64,000 nucleotides of DNA from Owenia fusiformis. Its lineage: Eukaryota > Annelida > Polychaeta > Sabellida > Oweniidae. Within the stretch, counting starts at the first letter, position 1. Each line of letters opens with the position of its first letter. Made by a program: the position numbers and the translations under genes. The stretch spans positions 26,486,684 through 26,550,683 of the forward strand of contig CAIIXF020000012.1 of assembly GCA_903813345.2 (NCBI GenBank), given 5' to 3'. The notes under the pieces were generated by a model, which was given only the letters and a program-made list of their open reading frames with translations, was not told the DNA's origin and ran no database searches. Shown here piece by piece: positions 11,351 through 22,522 of this stretch.

Positions 11351-12780
11351 TTGAAATAAGCAAGGAATAATCAAAGATGCATGTAAACCACAAGCTAAAT
11401 GTACAGAATGCTAGAAAATAAGCAGTTCATTTTAAAATGACCGTGAAATTATATGAGTTCAATAAATTGATGTTCTTTTTATAAGTCGATTTATTGTTAT
11501 ATAAAAAACATCTTCTCCAAAGGGCCATTAACATGATATGGTTGGTTGCCCATCCAGGGTATTCAGACAACAATTCCCTTAAAAAGCATGGAAACCCATG
11601 CAGTCATCCCATGTGGGATCCATAGTCTTCCAAATGCTGCCATCTCATTCAATAGTGACCTTTTAAAGTCTATCCATTTTTAAATTGAAACAATTTCTCT
11701 GCTATAGTATGTCATTAATACAGAAATGAATCTTTGAAACTTGCCGAAAATCAACAGGCTGAACATGGTTAAATAATGTGTCAGTATTGTCATACTTCTC
11801 GTGGGGAGTGTTACTATTGTAAGTATGTCTAAAGACCTGAAATAAATAAAGACATGCATGATAAAGATAATCATTATTCAAGAGACTTGTAATCCCAAAG
11901 GTTTAAGGCAAAAACAAGAAACATAATCATTTTTCGTGACTGGTCAATCTGTCGAAAGTGTGAGATGTTCAAAGGAACCTCATCTAGATGGAGATTTTCT
12001 ATGGATGGCCACATTGTAAAATTAAGATTTTGCAAGTGTCTGGACAATTTGTCTCTATTGTGAAAGAATATAGCTAATTACTTCTGTCTAGTTAGAGCAT
12101 TTCTGACTAGAATAACTCTGGACAATTCGTCCAGAGTCTTTGAAACACTTGGCCACAACATATTTTTTTCTTTTTCAATATTGCCAATTAAACCAAAGGT
12201 GACATAAAAATATTTGGCTATATCACCCTATGTACACACTGTGCTTTACGAAAATAATCAGTGCGGATCTATTGCACGTATGTGTAGTGCGGATTTTTAA
12301 TGGTCATTTTCATCAAGGACGTTAATTGGTGCAATCTGAGCGTTTTCAAGGACTATTGATGGTTCTTTTTGAATAAAAATAGCATTATTTGAAGTTTCAC
12401 AGAAATCTCATCAAAAAGAAAATTATCTGGGCAGTTTCAGAATGAATGCACAACCCCCCCCCCCCCCCTTTCTGACAGCTAAGCACTGTCTGCATAGGAT
12501 GTTAAGTAATCGTTTAATTCAAGGAATGAAGTCTATTTTGGATTAACATGAAAATTGTAAATTAATCAAAGTTAAGTTTAAACTCATTTTCGGATAATAT
12601 TGGTATTAGAGGAATCAACAAACTTGCATTTTAGACCTTTTAGGGAACCTATTAATCGGATAATAACCATTCAAATAAATGATTGATGAAAATACTTGTC
12701 AAATAACTAAAAAATTACTTTCAGATAAGTACCATTACCATTAAGTAAAATGTCATGATGATCATATTTTAAGTTGAAAA
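11350..12780. other. AT-rich stretch, no gene seen
   Basis: No repeat array or supported exon. A C-run at about 12455-12470 ('cccccccc' before 'tttctgacagc') resembles the C-run ends of families A and I, but no matching partner sequence was found. Confidence 0.4.
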
Positions 12781-12783
12781 CTA

Positions 12784-12915
12784 AGTGAAAAAGAGTGGAA
12801 TCAGCAAGGAATAAAGTAAACAGGCATGAACCCAATACTCTGAATTGTAAAAAATGCAAGAAAATGAGCCAGGATCCTGTAGATTTCAGAGAGAAAACTG
12901 TGAAATGAGCATGAT
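12784..12915 (+). repeat. Family C dispersed repeat, copy 1
   Basis: Family C order on its plus strand: 'aaagagtggaatcagcaagg', 'aataaagtaaacaggcatg', 'actctaaattgtatagaaat', 'gcaagaaaatca', 'ttcattcaaattttagagag', 'aaattgagtg', 'aagcatgagcagacgg'. About 110-140 bp, non-coding, at least 20 copies in this window in both orientations. No target duplication or poly-A tail was recognised, so its class is unknown. This copy is diverged in its right half. Confidence 0.75.
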
Positions 12916-13814
12916 TCCAAATATTTTTCAGGCAGGGATGAAGGCTATTTGTAAATGTTAATTGCCCTACTGCATAATCAAGGACTCTCATGAATAAAAT
13001 TTTAGTTATTTTTTATAGAATTATTTTTTACAGTTCATACAATCAATACAAAATACTGAAGGACAATCAAATATATAAGCAAAATACAGATGTGGATTAC
13101 TTTATACTTTTAGTAATACAAAAATGCAAGTTATATCAAACATGCGTCTGATTAATTGAAGAGATTTAATAACATGATCATTGGAATTTTAAGCAAGGGT
13201 CATATTCTGTTAATTATAATCAAGTGATATCCTAGTATATGAAGTAAAAAATCTATCATTTCTGTCAAAATATTTGTATTCCCTGATATGAGACTTGTGT
13301 CAGTCAAATGACTTATAAATCAAACAATCTAATTAAATTATTCCCATTTATATTTAAGAAAAACCTGTTTGGCACTGTTTGGCACCAGGGATCATGTCGA
13401 AATACCGATTAATCATATAAAACAAAAGTACATTTAAATTTTGAGATGACCCCCTCCCCCTAAAAAAGTAAGTTATTTTAAATACATTTTTTTTTGTTGA
13501 AATTAACTTACGCCAAACTAACAAAGACAACCCCTGATAAACCTCTATAAATATCCATCCATATTTCATAATCTAATTTTATTTTAGGGGGGGGGGGTGT
13601 TCTAAGATGGAGATGTTACTGCAGATGCAGTAGAGTCAATATTGACATAAGAGTGCCATAATATTCTAATAAACCTCCTGTGATATTTATCTCTTTTTCT
13701 AACAATTTGCCAATATTTATTATAGAATTATTTCCTAAATTCCTCTATGATTTTTCATTAAAGTGCTGATCTTCGAACATTTCTGCACAATTTCATGTTT
13801 TTATTATAAGACAA

Positions 13815-14068
13815 TACAGTAAGACCTGTCTTAGTGAACACCTGTCTTAGTGAACACCTGTCTTAGTGAACACCTGTCTCTAGTGAACACCTCTCTAGTG
13901 AACACTTGTCTCTAGTGAACACCTGTCTCTAGTAGACACCCTTGCTCCACAAAACTCTGTCTATTTTGACTCCTGTATAAATTACCCTCTTTGTAGTGAA
14001 CACCCAACCAACACTGAACGTTTTTTTTCCGGGCAAAAAACTGTTCAATATACACAGGTTTTACTGTA
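13815..14068. mobile_element. Pogo/Tigger-like miniature element with internal 17-bp repeats
   Basis: TA target dinucleotides (13815-13816 and 14067-14068) flank inverted ends: CAGTAAGACCTG at the left and the complement of CAGTAAAACCTGTG at the right. The left half is a minisatellite of 'cttagtgaacacctgt' units. CAGT-type ends with TA duplication fit the Tc1/mariner-pogo group. No transposase. Confidence 0.75.
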
Positions 14069-14249
14069 CTTTATTTTGCTTGAATTTTCTATTTTTCACT
14101 CTTTATTTTGGATTAAAACATTTACCCATTGCTGATTTAAAGAATGTAGTCACGAACTGCATAAAGTGCCTGGCAGACACTTAACTTATATCAAGGGAAA
14201 TAAATGACATATCATCAGTGAATTTGAAGTACTTCAAAATAACCTTGAA

Positions 14250-14400
14250 AATATCCGTCTGTTCGTAATGATTGTTTTGTGCAATTTCTCTCCAAAATTT
14301 GACTAAAATGTCAAATTTTCTTGCATTTCTATATAATTTAGAGTCTACACTTTATGTGTTTCATTTCATATCTGGCCAATTCCTAGTTTTTTGCTCAATT
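14250..14400 (-). repeat. Family C copy 2
   Basis: 'atatccgtctgttcg', 'caatttctctccaaaatttg', 'ttcttgcatttctatataat', 'ttagagt' mark it. It lacks the usual central 'aactgtctgatt' wording. Confidence 0.65.
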
Positions 14401-14584
14401 TCATGAAATTTCAAAATATTGTATTCAAAGCTAATTATTCCAAGGGAAATAAATGACACCTCATCATAAAAACCACTTCACTTTTCATAGGGATTTAACT
14501 ACTTTATATTATCTTACCAAGAAAGAAAAGTTCACAGTAGTCACTTTTTAAAATGAAAATTTAAGTACTAAATCATAAAAATCA

Positions 14585-14705
14585 CAAAGAATAAAGTAAA
14601 CAGGCATGTAGTTAACACTCTAAATTGTATAGAAATGCAAGAAAATCAGAATGTTTATTCAAATTTTTGAGAGAAATTGAGTGGAATCGACATGGCAGAC
14701 GGACA
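14585..14705 (+). repeat. Family C copy 3
   Basis: One of the best-preserved copies: 'aataaagtaaacaggcatg', 'tagttaacactctaaattgt', 'gcaagaaaatcag', 'agagaaattgagtggaat', ending 'ggcagacgg'. Confidence 0.85.
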
Positions 14706-15344
14706 TAATCTATTGGGAATTCATTCATACTCGTTAGATAAAATTAATTGCCTCTGCACCAAAACTCCCAAACATTACAATTATTATGAATTACTAAAAA
14801 AATGTTATAAATGTCATGGGAGCGAGACTCGAAACACGCTGGGCATCATTTGAAAGAGAATTAACATGAAAAAATGTCATCGTTTGGTCTTGTTAAGTAA
14901 CTGAAGATGATCTTAAAGTGTGACAAGTTGTAACACTTTGCCAGCTGTTGACTCTGAATCGTCAAAAAGATGCGTTTTCTTCAAGTGATGCGTTTTCTGT
15001 CCTTTCCAATGTCTGACTAATTTCTGAATAGCTTTCTATAATATATTATCAAGATTATGTCCCATTTATATAGTTTCCTGAAACAATGAATTTCAGCGAA
15101 AGTCATAACTCATTAAGGAAGGCCTAGTCAGGTCATTTTTGAATCTTGCAGTACACCTAATGGTAATCACTTTATGCTCTTAACAATTGACTTTGATATA
15201 TAGGGTGCCAATAGGGCAATGAACTGATTGCTAATAGCCTGGCAAATTGTGGCAATTAGGTTTTCAACCTTATAAGGTTCATTAATTAGTGTAGAACCTT
15301 GAAGGTGCTTCTTTTCAAATCTACAGTAAATACAAACAGCATAG

Positions 15345-15565
15345 AATGGGTGCGATCACACCTCTCCCCCCCCCCATAACCAAAAGAAATATAACCATTA
15401 GATAGAAGAGCTTGAAAATACTTTTTATTTGAAGCATTTAGCTCAATTTTGAAGGAAGTTGCATATATTTTTGTAAAATTCAAATCAAATCTTGAAAAAA
15501 ACAATTTTTTGCCTTGCTTATGCCACAATCACACCCCCCCCCCCCCCCCACCCTGACTGAAAACA
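15345..15565 (+). repeat. Family I repeat with C-runs at both ends
   Basis: Order: 'gggtgcgatcacacctc', a C-run, 'cataaccaaaagaaatat', 'tttttatttgaagc', 'tagctcaattttgaaggaag', 'aaaattcaaatc', 'gccacaatcacac', a longer C-run at about 15533-15550. Copies or parts also occur at 11018, 52172, 54107 and 57535. Confidence 0.75.
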
Positions 15566-15579
15566 TGGCCTAAATGTAA

Positions 15580-15665
15580 TAGCTCCATCATATAGAAATG
15601 TAAAAGATCAGACAATTCATTCAATTTTTAGACAAAAAAACATGTGAAATGAAGAAGGAACAGAT
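15580..15665 (+). repeat. Family C partial copy
   Basis: Only the central and right parts remain: 'atagaaatgtaaaagatcag', 'attcattcaatttttagac', 'gtgaaatgaagaaggaacag'. Confidence 0.5.
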
Positions 15666-16124
15666 AAAACAACAATTCAATATACTTGTATGAATAATCA
15701 TCAGTAACAAACATAAACATGACATTAATCGATAACATTTTTACATTTTAATTACATTCAAAACAAATATTGGTATGAATTACTGTAAAATCAATTTCAA
15801 TAAACAATAGATTTGTACACTGAATGATATTACAATATTTTTGTTTTAACATACATGGACTGGGAACTTGGACTTTGGGTGGGGGGAGGGTGTTATTCTT
15901 TCTCACAATAATTTTGGAAGGTGTAATCTTTTTCCTCAATTGCCAAATGCATCAGATATTATAAGCTAAGTAGAATTTGCTCTCCAGGCACCAGATTCAC
16001 AGTTCAGTGGACATGATTGTAAAATCAGTTTGAATTCTCTACCATGATCATTCTATACTCAGTTCAATCTGCATACAATTAAGTATAGTTCACTGAATAA
16101 AAGTCTCTTGATAGCAAAATAATG

Positions 16125-16265
16125 AGGCATTAACATACAAAATGTCACCACCTGCCATTTGTTGCAGATGCCAACCACCAACCATTGATCTCCAAATGCC
16201 AAATGCAGAACACCATCCACAAAAAATTGGGATATGTCTACACTTTTGGAGATGACATCCCTACA
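16125..16265 (+). repeat. Family D dispersed repeat, copy 1
   Basis: Family D order: 'aaggcattaacatgcaaaat', 'gtcaccacctgcc', 'atttgttacagac', a variable block of 'gaacaccaaacacc'-like words, 'catccacaaaaaa', 'ttggagactataacaatatg', 'tcaccacttgtggtggtgac'. The outer GTCACCACC and GGTGGTGAC words are inverted copies. This copy keeps the first half and diverges after 'ccacaaaaaattggg'. Confidence 0.75.
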
Positions 16266-16609
16266 GCCTATTCAGATTAAAGAAAATGTCACAATTCGAA
16301 AGGCTTATGGTGAAAAAAGATGATTTCCCAAAACAAAGCAACAATGCCTCCTATTAAATGGTGAGAGCATTGGTAGGTAGAGTCATAATTGATTTCTTTA
16401 GTCCCAACATTGTAAAAGACAGATGAAAGATAAGGCAATTCCGTAAGCTCATCATGTGAACTAATGAATGAGGCAATAGCATTAACACTGTGAAAGATTC
16501 AATACTATACAAATATTGAAAATAAGACAGCCAAAGTTTTCAAGGTTGGCATGGCAATCAGTCAGTTACCAAATTAGCAACCAGTTATTCTTAGTTCATT
16601 GCAAAGAGT

Positions 16610-16715
16610 AACATTTTAGCCATTAACATGCAAAATGTCACCACCTGCCATTTGTTACAGACATTGACCGCCGAACACCAAAGGCAAAATACTGTCCACA
16701 AAAAATTACCAATCT
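16610..16715 (+). repeat. Family D copy 2 (right half lost)
   Basis: 'cattaacatgcaaaatgtc' to 'actgtccacaaaaaatt' is present; the closing GTGGTGAC half is absent. Confidence 0.7.
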
Positions 16716-16929
16716 TAAAAAGTGATTGAGTTTCAATCAGTGCTACCCAGAACTTTCTTCACAAGGATAATTTACAGTGGAAAGAAATATTTAAATATTT
16801 TTTACAGCTGAAACAACAATATTGTAATCAAGATAAGTTTTTATTGATAAATCAATTGATTAAGTTAAATGTGTAGACAACCTATTCACATAACATCTCA
16901 CACCTTGACACGACGACTCCTTTAAAACA

Positions 16930-17070
16930 TCCGTCTGCTCATGCTTATTTCACTCAATTTCTCTCTAAAATTTGAATAAACTGCCTGATTTTCTTGCATT
17001 TCTATATAATTTAGAGTACTGACTACATGTCTGTTGACTTTATTTCTTGCTAATTACACTCTTTTCAAGT
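16930..17070 (-). repeat. Family C copy 4
   Basis: Well preserved in reverse: 'catccgtctgctcatgc', 'tcactcaatttctctc', 'aactgcctgattttcttgca', 'tagagtactgactacatg', 'ttgctaattacactctttt'. Confidence 0.85.
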
Positions 17071-17261
17071 TAATTTTATGTTTTAAAATGATAACGATAA
17101 ATTGTTTTAACAAGGTATCAAGAGACATGTTTAACATGGTATTATAGTCACAATTGATTTTTTAATTAACTTGTTCATGTTTTGAAGTGATTAAATGTTT
17201 GATCGTGATACAAATCACGATTTTCATGACATGGTTTTAAAATCGAAAATAAACTAGAAAG

Positions 17262-17400
17262 GAGGATAATTTCTGAGAAATAAACTTATCAGGCAAAAAG
17301 TCTCAACTCTAAATCATATAGCGGGCTATAGAAATTCAAGAATAAAAATAACCTGATTCAAATTTGAAAAATAAATAAATAAATGACTTTTAAATATTTT
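17262..17400 (+). repeat. Family C degenerate copy
   Basis: Diverged; 'ctcaactctaaatcatatag', 'gaaattcaagaat' and 'cctgattcaaatttg' follow the family order. Confidence 0.45.
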
Positions 17401-17559
17401 AGTTTGGACATAATTGACCTGTATAAATAAAGTGAGTGCTTAATTATTTCATTATAGCCAGTTTAACTCAATATAATGATAAAAGATGAAAGTCAAACAA
17501 CAAGAGAATATAGCATGCTTCAGCCCTTTAACACTTACATTTAACACCTTTATTACATC

Positions 17560-17690
17560 CCCTGTTTGACATTTTGTCTACTTGAGCTAATTTTGCAACA
17601 TTTCTCTCTTAAAAAATGCCCCAAATTTTTCTGCATATTTTTACATTTTAGAATACTGACTTTGCATCTGTATATTTCATTTTTATACCA
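17560..17690 (-). repeat. Family C degenerate copy
   Basis: 'catttctctctta', 'tacattttagaatactgac' and 'gcatctgtatatttc' match the reversed family order; the rest is diverged. Confidence 0.5.
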
Positions 17691-17921
17691 TTTCAGCAAT
17701 TTTATTTGTATTTTTGTTTTAAAAACACAACAACAATGAAATTTTCAGGCATCCATTAAATCAACTAGGCAGTTAATTATTTTGTACATCCAAATATGAA
17801 ATATTTCTTCATTTCCTCCTAATCTCTCAGTGGCCTTGGACAATGCAGTAACCATTAACTTATGGCCAGTAACTTAAGCCCACAATTATTTTATAATGCA
17901 GGAGTGTTACTGCAATCAACA

Positions 17922-18618
17922 AGGCATTAACATGCAAAAAGTCACCACTTGCCATTTGTTACAGACACCAAAAAACAAATACGGAGCACCAAACGGGGTC
18001 AACCCAGTTGTCCGAAACCCAGTTCTCCGAAACACAATTGTCCGAAACCCAGTTGTCCGAAACCCAATTGTCCGAAACCCAGTTGTCCGAAACCCAGTTC
18101 TCCGAAAATTAGGGGATCTTATCAAAAAATACAATTTCTTATTTCGAATCTTGTCGCAACCTTTGCGAATCACGACAGCATAACATTTGAATCACGTTGA
18201 TATCATTGCAAAATTAGGCTAAATATGCTAAGTCAAGACGTAAATTAGCCCACGAAAGTTCTGTTTCAAAATGTTTCATTTTATTTTGCCTATATAAAGA
18301 GATTGAAGAAGATAAGATAAACTGTAAAATAAATCTCCCGTTCCTGCCATTCTGGTAACGCCATGCAATGGATGCAATTCAAAGTGAGAGAGAGATCTAT
18401 GAATATCAGAATGCGTCCATGGCATTAATTTGGCCAAATACATGGCATGAAACTGACGTAAGCTACGCCCCCCCTTTCTCTGGTAAATTATGACTTTATT
18501 TTTCGTAGTAATGGGTTTCGGACAACTGGGTTTCGGGGAATTGGGTTTCGGACAACTGGGTTTCGGAGAACTGGGGTGTACCCGCACCAAACACCATACA
18601 CAACAAGTTGGAGACTGT
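17922..18618 (+). repeat. Family D copy 3, split by an inserted element
   Basis: The first half ('caaggcattaacatgcaaaa' to 'gagcaccaaac', ending 17994) and the continuation ('gcaccaaacaccatacaca', 'acaagttggagactg', 18584-18618) are separated by the 589-bp element at 17995-18583. The repeated GCACCAAAC on both sides shows that D was already in place when the insertion came. Confidence 0.85.
17995..18583. mobile_element. Miniature element with 9-bp target duplication and CCGAAACCCAGTT sub-repeats
   Basis: Flanked by perfect 9-bp direct repeats GCACCAAAC (17986-17994 and 18584-18592). The ends begin GGGGTCAACCCAGTTGTCC and, reverse-complemented, GGGTACACCCCAGTTCTCC. About eight 15-bp units of CCGAAACCCAGTT(G/C)T follow the left end and about four inverted units precede the right end. 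The middle is unique. 9-bp duplications are typical of Mutator-like (MULE) elements, so that assignment is inference. No transposase. Confidence 0.85.
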
Positions 18619-18619
18619 C

Positions 18620-18783
18620 CACGGGTTTCATTAGCAGCAGGTAACAGGCGATTTTCACCAGTTGTTTTCACAAAATCACCTGTTGTTTTTCAACTTTTCC
18701 ATGTTAAATTTATGATTTCCATGCATTTCGCCTGTTGTTTTTTATTTTTTCAGCCTGTTGTGAGAAATTCTAATGAAACCTCT
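18620..18783 (-). mobile_element. Family K miniature element, copy 1
   Basis: Reverse-oriented relative to 44516-44698: 'gggtttcattagcagcagg', 'aacaggcgattttcac', 'ttccatgttaaatttatgat', 'gtgagaaattctaatgaaac' in order. Its ends have drifted and no target duplication remains. It begins one base after the recognisable end of the split D copy. Confidence 0.75.
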
Positions 18784-18933
18784 GCTCTTATGATGGTGAA
18801 ATAATAGGCGAGGAAATCCTCCTTGGCTAATATTTTGCATGATTTAAATCAATCAGCCTCGACTATTTCTGAATCCTACAATCTTTTTCATTAAACCCCG
18901 ATAAAAATATAAATCATCTTTAATTGCAGTATA

Positions 18934-19189
18934 CAGGCCTGTCAACTTGGGAACACCTAACATGAGTGACTTGGAAATGTTGAACACCTCTCCTCAAAAT
19001 GTGGACACCTTGGTCCAAATCTGAACACCTTGATCCAAATTTTGAACACCTTGGTTTAAATTTTATTACATCTTGCCAAATTTTGAACACCTCAAATTTT
19101 TTGTGTCACGCAAAAATAACTGGCGTGACTTCAAATTCTTCAGCAAATGCGTGACAAATACGCAAATTGCGGGACAGTTGACAGGCCTG
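18934..19189 (+). mobile_element. Family B miniature element, copy 3 (internally shortened)
   Basis: Intact CAGGCCTGTCAACT ends with the perfect 6-bp flank AGTATA (18928-18933 and 19190-19195). At 256 bp it lacks the G-run and most of the middle, but keeps the 'gaacacct' block and the 'gcgtgac' block. Confidence 0.9.
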
Positions 19190-19373
19190 AGTATAGTACT
19201 AATAGCCATGATTAACTCATTTTCACGGCAACTTTTAAAATTCCGAAGCCTCACAAATCATCCCAATGCATCATGGGTAATATGCTTTAACGAGATCGGG
19301 GTGATTTAATCTCCATTTGTAGTTGTTGATGTGATACAGGTATTACCTTAGATAAAGTAACTATATTGTTATA

Positions 19374-19482
19374 GTCTCCAACTTTTTTGTAGATGGTGTT
19401 CGGCATTCGCTGTTTGGCAGTCGATGTTTGATGTCTGTAACAAATGGCAGGTGGTGACACTTGCATGTTAATGCCTTGTTAC
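19374..19482 (-). repeat. Family D copy 4
   Basis: Reversed order: 'gtctccaacttttttgtag', 'atggtgttcggcattcgc', 'gtctgtaacaaatggcaggt', 'ggtgacacttgcatg', 'ttaatgccttgtt'. The GTGGTGAC closing part is missing. Confidence 0.8.
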
Positions 19483-19812
19483 TAGTTAAAATTGTGATAT
19501 CTTTCCTAGCTGTAAACTAGTATTTTACCTTGAATGTTTTCGCTCAATTGGTTGCTTTATTCAAACAAAGTGAGGCCATTTTTATAATAGGATAACCTTT
19601 ATATCCAGAAGGATATCCAGCGGATTAGATGTATTGTATTAAATATATGGAATTAATAACTGCTGAATAAAAAATAAAAAAACAGCAACCTGGGACCAAT
19701 CATAAGTAAATAAGTTAACAAACTCCAACTTCAACACACTTTGTAATAATGGAATGCAAAACCAATGTCTAAGATCCGCTCTCGATCTTTATCAATCAAA
19801 GGTATAACATAT

Positions 19813-19990
19813 CAGGCTGGTAGCCAGGATTTGCCAAGGGGGGTTCACTTTTGACAATTTTGGTCCAAAAATGGCCAAAATCACTTTAAAAGTGCTAAGA
19901 ATGGTGAAAAACTGCATGATTTTGAAAGAAATTTGGCCAGGGGGATGTTCGCTCAAACCCATCGACCCCCGGCCCCTCTGGCAATTGCCT
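19813..19990 (+). mobile_element. Family A miniature element, copy 2
   Basis: Family A order: CAGGCCCGTAGCCAGG end, 'atttgccaaggggggttcac', 'ttttggcccaaaaatggcc', 'aaaatcacttgaaaagtgct', 'gaatggtgaaaaactgcatg', 'attttgaaagaattttt', C- or G-rich run with 'ttcgggcgaacccc', and a CCTGGCTACGGGCCTG end. Here the left end is CAGGCTGGTAGCCAGG and the right end is degraded. Flanks ACATAT and ACGTAT match at 5 of 6. Confidence 0.75.
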
Positions 19991-20164
19991 ACGTATGAAA
20001 CTGGTTTGACAGTGTTCTTCTCCACATCATTCAGAAATCATTAGCTCAATGCAAAACCACAAGACGGTTGTACTGAATTAACAAACAGCAAAGTTACTGC
20101 TGAAACCTTTTAATGGTTATTTTATCTTATATGTTTGTCGCATCACATTTCAAATAAATAATAA

Positions 20165-20300
20165 TGAAAAAACAAGAAATTAACAAGGAAAAAAGTGAAT
20201 AGGCATATTTAACTAATTCACAGCTAAATAGAAATCTAATAACAATTTTTCAAATCTTAGAGAGAAATTGTGTAGAATATGCATGAGCAGATGCATAATT
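20165..20300 (+). repeat. Family C copy
   Basis: 'attaacaaggaaaaaagtg', 'aataggcat', 'aaatagaaatctaataac', 'cttagagagaaattgtgtag', 'aatatgcatgagcagatg'. Confidence 0.65.
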
Positions 20301-20557
20301 TCACCTTTGGGTAAGTATATTATTAACACATCACAAGGTACTTAGCTAGTGCATTAAATTCCTCACGGAGAAATCAGCTTTTTGCTACTTTGGTTATCGA
20401 ACATTTGTGTTCAATGGAATATACATGTATGTATTGTGGGTTGTCCCAAAAGTTTCATACTTCTAGAGTTTTCCAATAAACTCTGACATTTTTTTCTTTT
20501 GCCATCTTAATATTTCACATAAATGATTGTCATTAATTGGATTTGATTAGCAAGAAT

Positions 20558-20715
20558 AGACAAGGCATTAACATGCAAAATCTTACCACCTGTTATTTGT
20601 TACAGATACCAAACACCGAACACCAACCACAAAGTTTTGAATGCTGAACACCTACCACCAAACACCATCTACAAAAATGTGGTGACTACAACAGCATGTC
20701 ACCACTTGTGGTTAT
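20558..20715 (+). repeat. Family D copy 5, near full length
   Basis: Starts 'acaaggcattaacatgcaaa', keeps the 'atttgttacagatacc' word and an expanded 'aacacc' block, and closes 'catgtcaccacttgtggtta'. Confidence 0.8.
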
Positions 20716-20943
20716 GACAAAAACTCGAGCAAAAAAACAAGAACAAAATTTTAAAACTTTTTGGAAGACCCTTTCACCAACCAATTATGTCTAGAATGGT
20801 GTAAAAATCTATGAGACAGTACTACCTTATGTCAAGAAATGAAGAGAGCCTATCTACTTAGTCTGAGAGATGAGTCAGAGGATGGCACCTTTGGGAGACT
20901 AATGACACTAGATTTGAACAACATTAACATCTAAGATTACATA

Positions 20944-21015
20944 GATGAGAATATGTCCGTCTGCATGCTCAATATCGCTTATTCCAGTAATTTCTCTATA
21001 ATCCGATATTTCTTT
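20944..21015 (-). repeat. Family C partial copy, cut before a K element
   Basis: 'atgtccgtctgcatgctc' and 'ccagtaatttctctataatc' are present. Family order stops shortly before the K copy at 21028. Confidence 0.55.
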
Positions 21016-21027
21016 ATTTAGCCCGAT

Positions 21028-21160
21028 CAGGGGTTTCACAAGAATTTCGCACAACAGGCTAAATAATTTGAAACAACAGGCAAAATTAATGGAAATCATA
21101 AATTTAACATGGAAAAGTGTCTAAAAAACAACAGGCGATTTTGTGAAAACTACTGTTGAT
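21028..21160 (+). mobile_element. Family K miniature element, copy 2 (right end missing)
   Basis: Begins CAGGGGTTTCACAAGAATTT and follows the full copy through 'ggaaatcataaatttaaca' and 'acaacaggcgattttgtgaa'; the closing GAAACCCCTG is absent. Confidence 0.75.
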
Positions 21161-21946
21161 ATTCCAGTGTTCGCCCCAAAAAAAAATTTCAACTGGGTGC
21201 AAGATTTCAAGTCTGAAAAACTCAGCACTTGCTACGCTCACAATATCTCAGTGTAGGTGCTTACTTCACTCATTTTTCAAATCAGAAGTTGAAGTGCAGA
21301 TTCCAACTGGGTGCCAACTGGGGGGCCTTTGGTTTCAAGTAGGGGGAGCCCCCTGTAAAAGTGACATGGGGAGATCACTGTATTCAGTATTGAAATAAAC
21401 AGGTACCTCTTATAATCACAGAAAAAACTATGTCAAAATTAAACCTGAGTGAGTGTTTTAGGATGACAGAAATGGTCCCTATGTTAAATATGTTTTTATC
21501 ATTCATTTACTATTTGTCATGACTTCAAAAAAGGTATCAAATATTCCACTATACCGTGCAAAAAGATTATTTTTTAATGCGGCACATGTGTTAATTTAGT
21601 TTAATTTCAGTAGTCAGTTATTGTACCATTGGTTTCTATAGGAACTCAAATTCTGCATCTATAGGTATACTATTGGTAGCATAATTGAAACACCCCTGTT
21701 TATGAGAATTTAAAACAGACAAATACCAAAAGTATGCCTTATGAGTATACCAAAAGTGTGCTTCAGAAAGTACCAAAATTGTGCCTGTCAATAGGCTTGG
21801 TCAAGACTTGTTTTTTCAATCTCTACTCATTTACTATAAATCAATTAGATGACATTAAAACTTCATTTAAACTCAGACCACAGCATTTAAAATATGGCTT
21901 TAAAATGCCGAAAACCAACTGCCAAACACCACCTGCTGAACAGCAA
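21160..21946. other. No gene or known repeat seen
   Basis: Holds a short 'caactgggtgcaa' / 'caactgggtgccaactgggg' motif pair near 21188 and 21304, and otherwise unremarkable sequence up to a family B element. Confidence 0.35.
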
Positions 21947-22447
21947 CAGGCCTGTCAACTGTCCCGCAATTTGCGTATTTGTCACGCATTTGCTGAGGAA
22001 TTTGAAGTCACGCCAGTTTTTTTTGCGTGACAGAAAATGTCACGCAAAATACGCATTTTACCTGGTAATTATCAAGCAAAAATATTTCTGTAGAAATTTT
22101 TTCGAAATATGTTTACGATACGGTAAAAATACGAACGCCGGAAAAAACCGAACGCAATTTTTTCGGATTTGTCACGCGAATCCCGTATGTGTCACGCATG
22201 TTCATTGGAAATTTTTCGTACCTACCCCCCCCCCCCCCCCCCCCCCCCCGTTGACGATATCGCGAGCGTAGCGAGCGCGAAAAATTTGAGGTGTTCAAAG
22301 TTTGGCAAAGGTGCTCAAACTTTGGCCAAAGGTGTTTAAAAGTTGGCCAAAGGTGTTCAAAATTTGGACAAAAGTGTTCAGATTTGGACTTAGGTGTCCA
22401 ACATTTTGAAGTCACTCATATTAGGTGGTCCCAAGTTGACAGCCCTG
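21947..22447 (-). mobile_element. Family B miniature element, copy 4, with a 25-base C-run
   Basis: Left end CAGGCCTGTCAACTGTCCCG; right end AGTTGACAGCCCTG (one change). Perfect 6-bp flank CAGCAA (21941-21946 and 22448-22453). The longest copy at 501 bp. It carries 25 uninterrupted C at 22225-22249, the position of the G-run in copy 1, followed by 'gagcgtagcgagcgcg'. Confidence 0.9.
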
Positions 22448-22522
22448 CAGCAACTGCCGAACACTGTCCACAAAAAAAAGTTGTTGGTGGTGACAAAATA
22501 AAGTACTATATAGTTTATTTAA

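Noticed and set aside
20445-20465. Mariner-like word 'ggttgtcccaaaagtttc'
   Set aside because: A single short match without a second end, TA flanks or coding sequence; too little to call.
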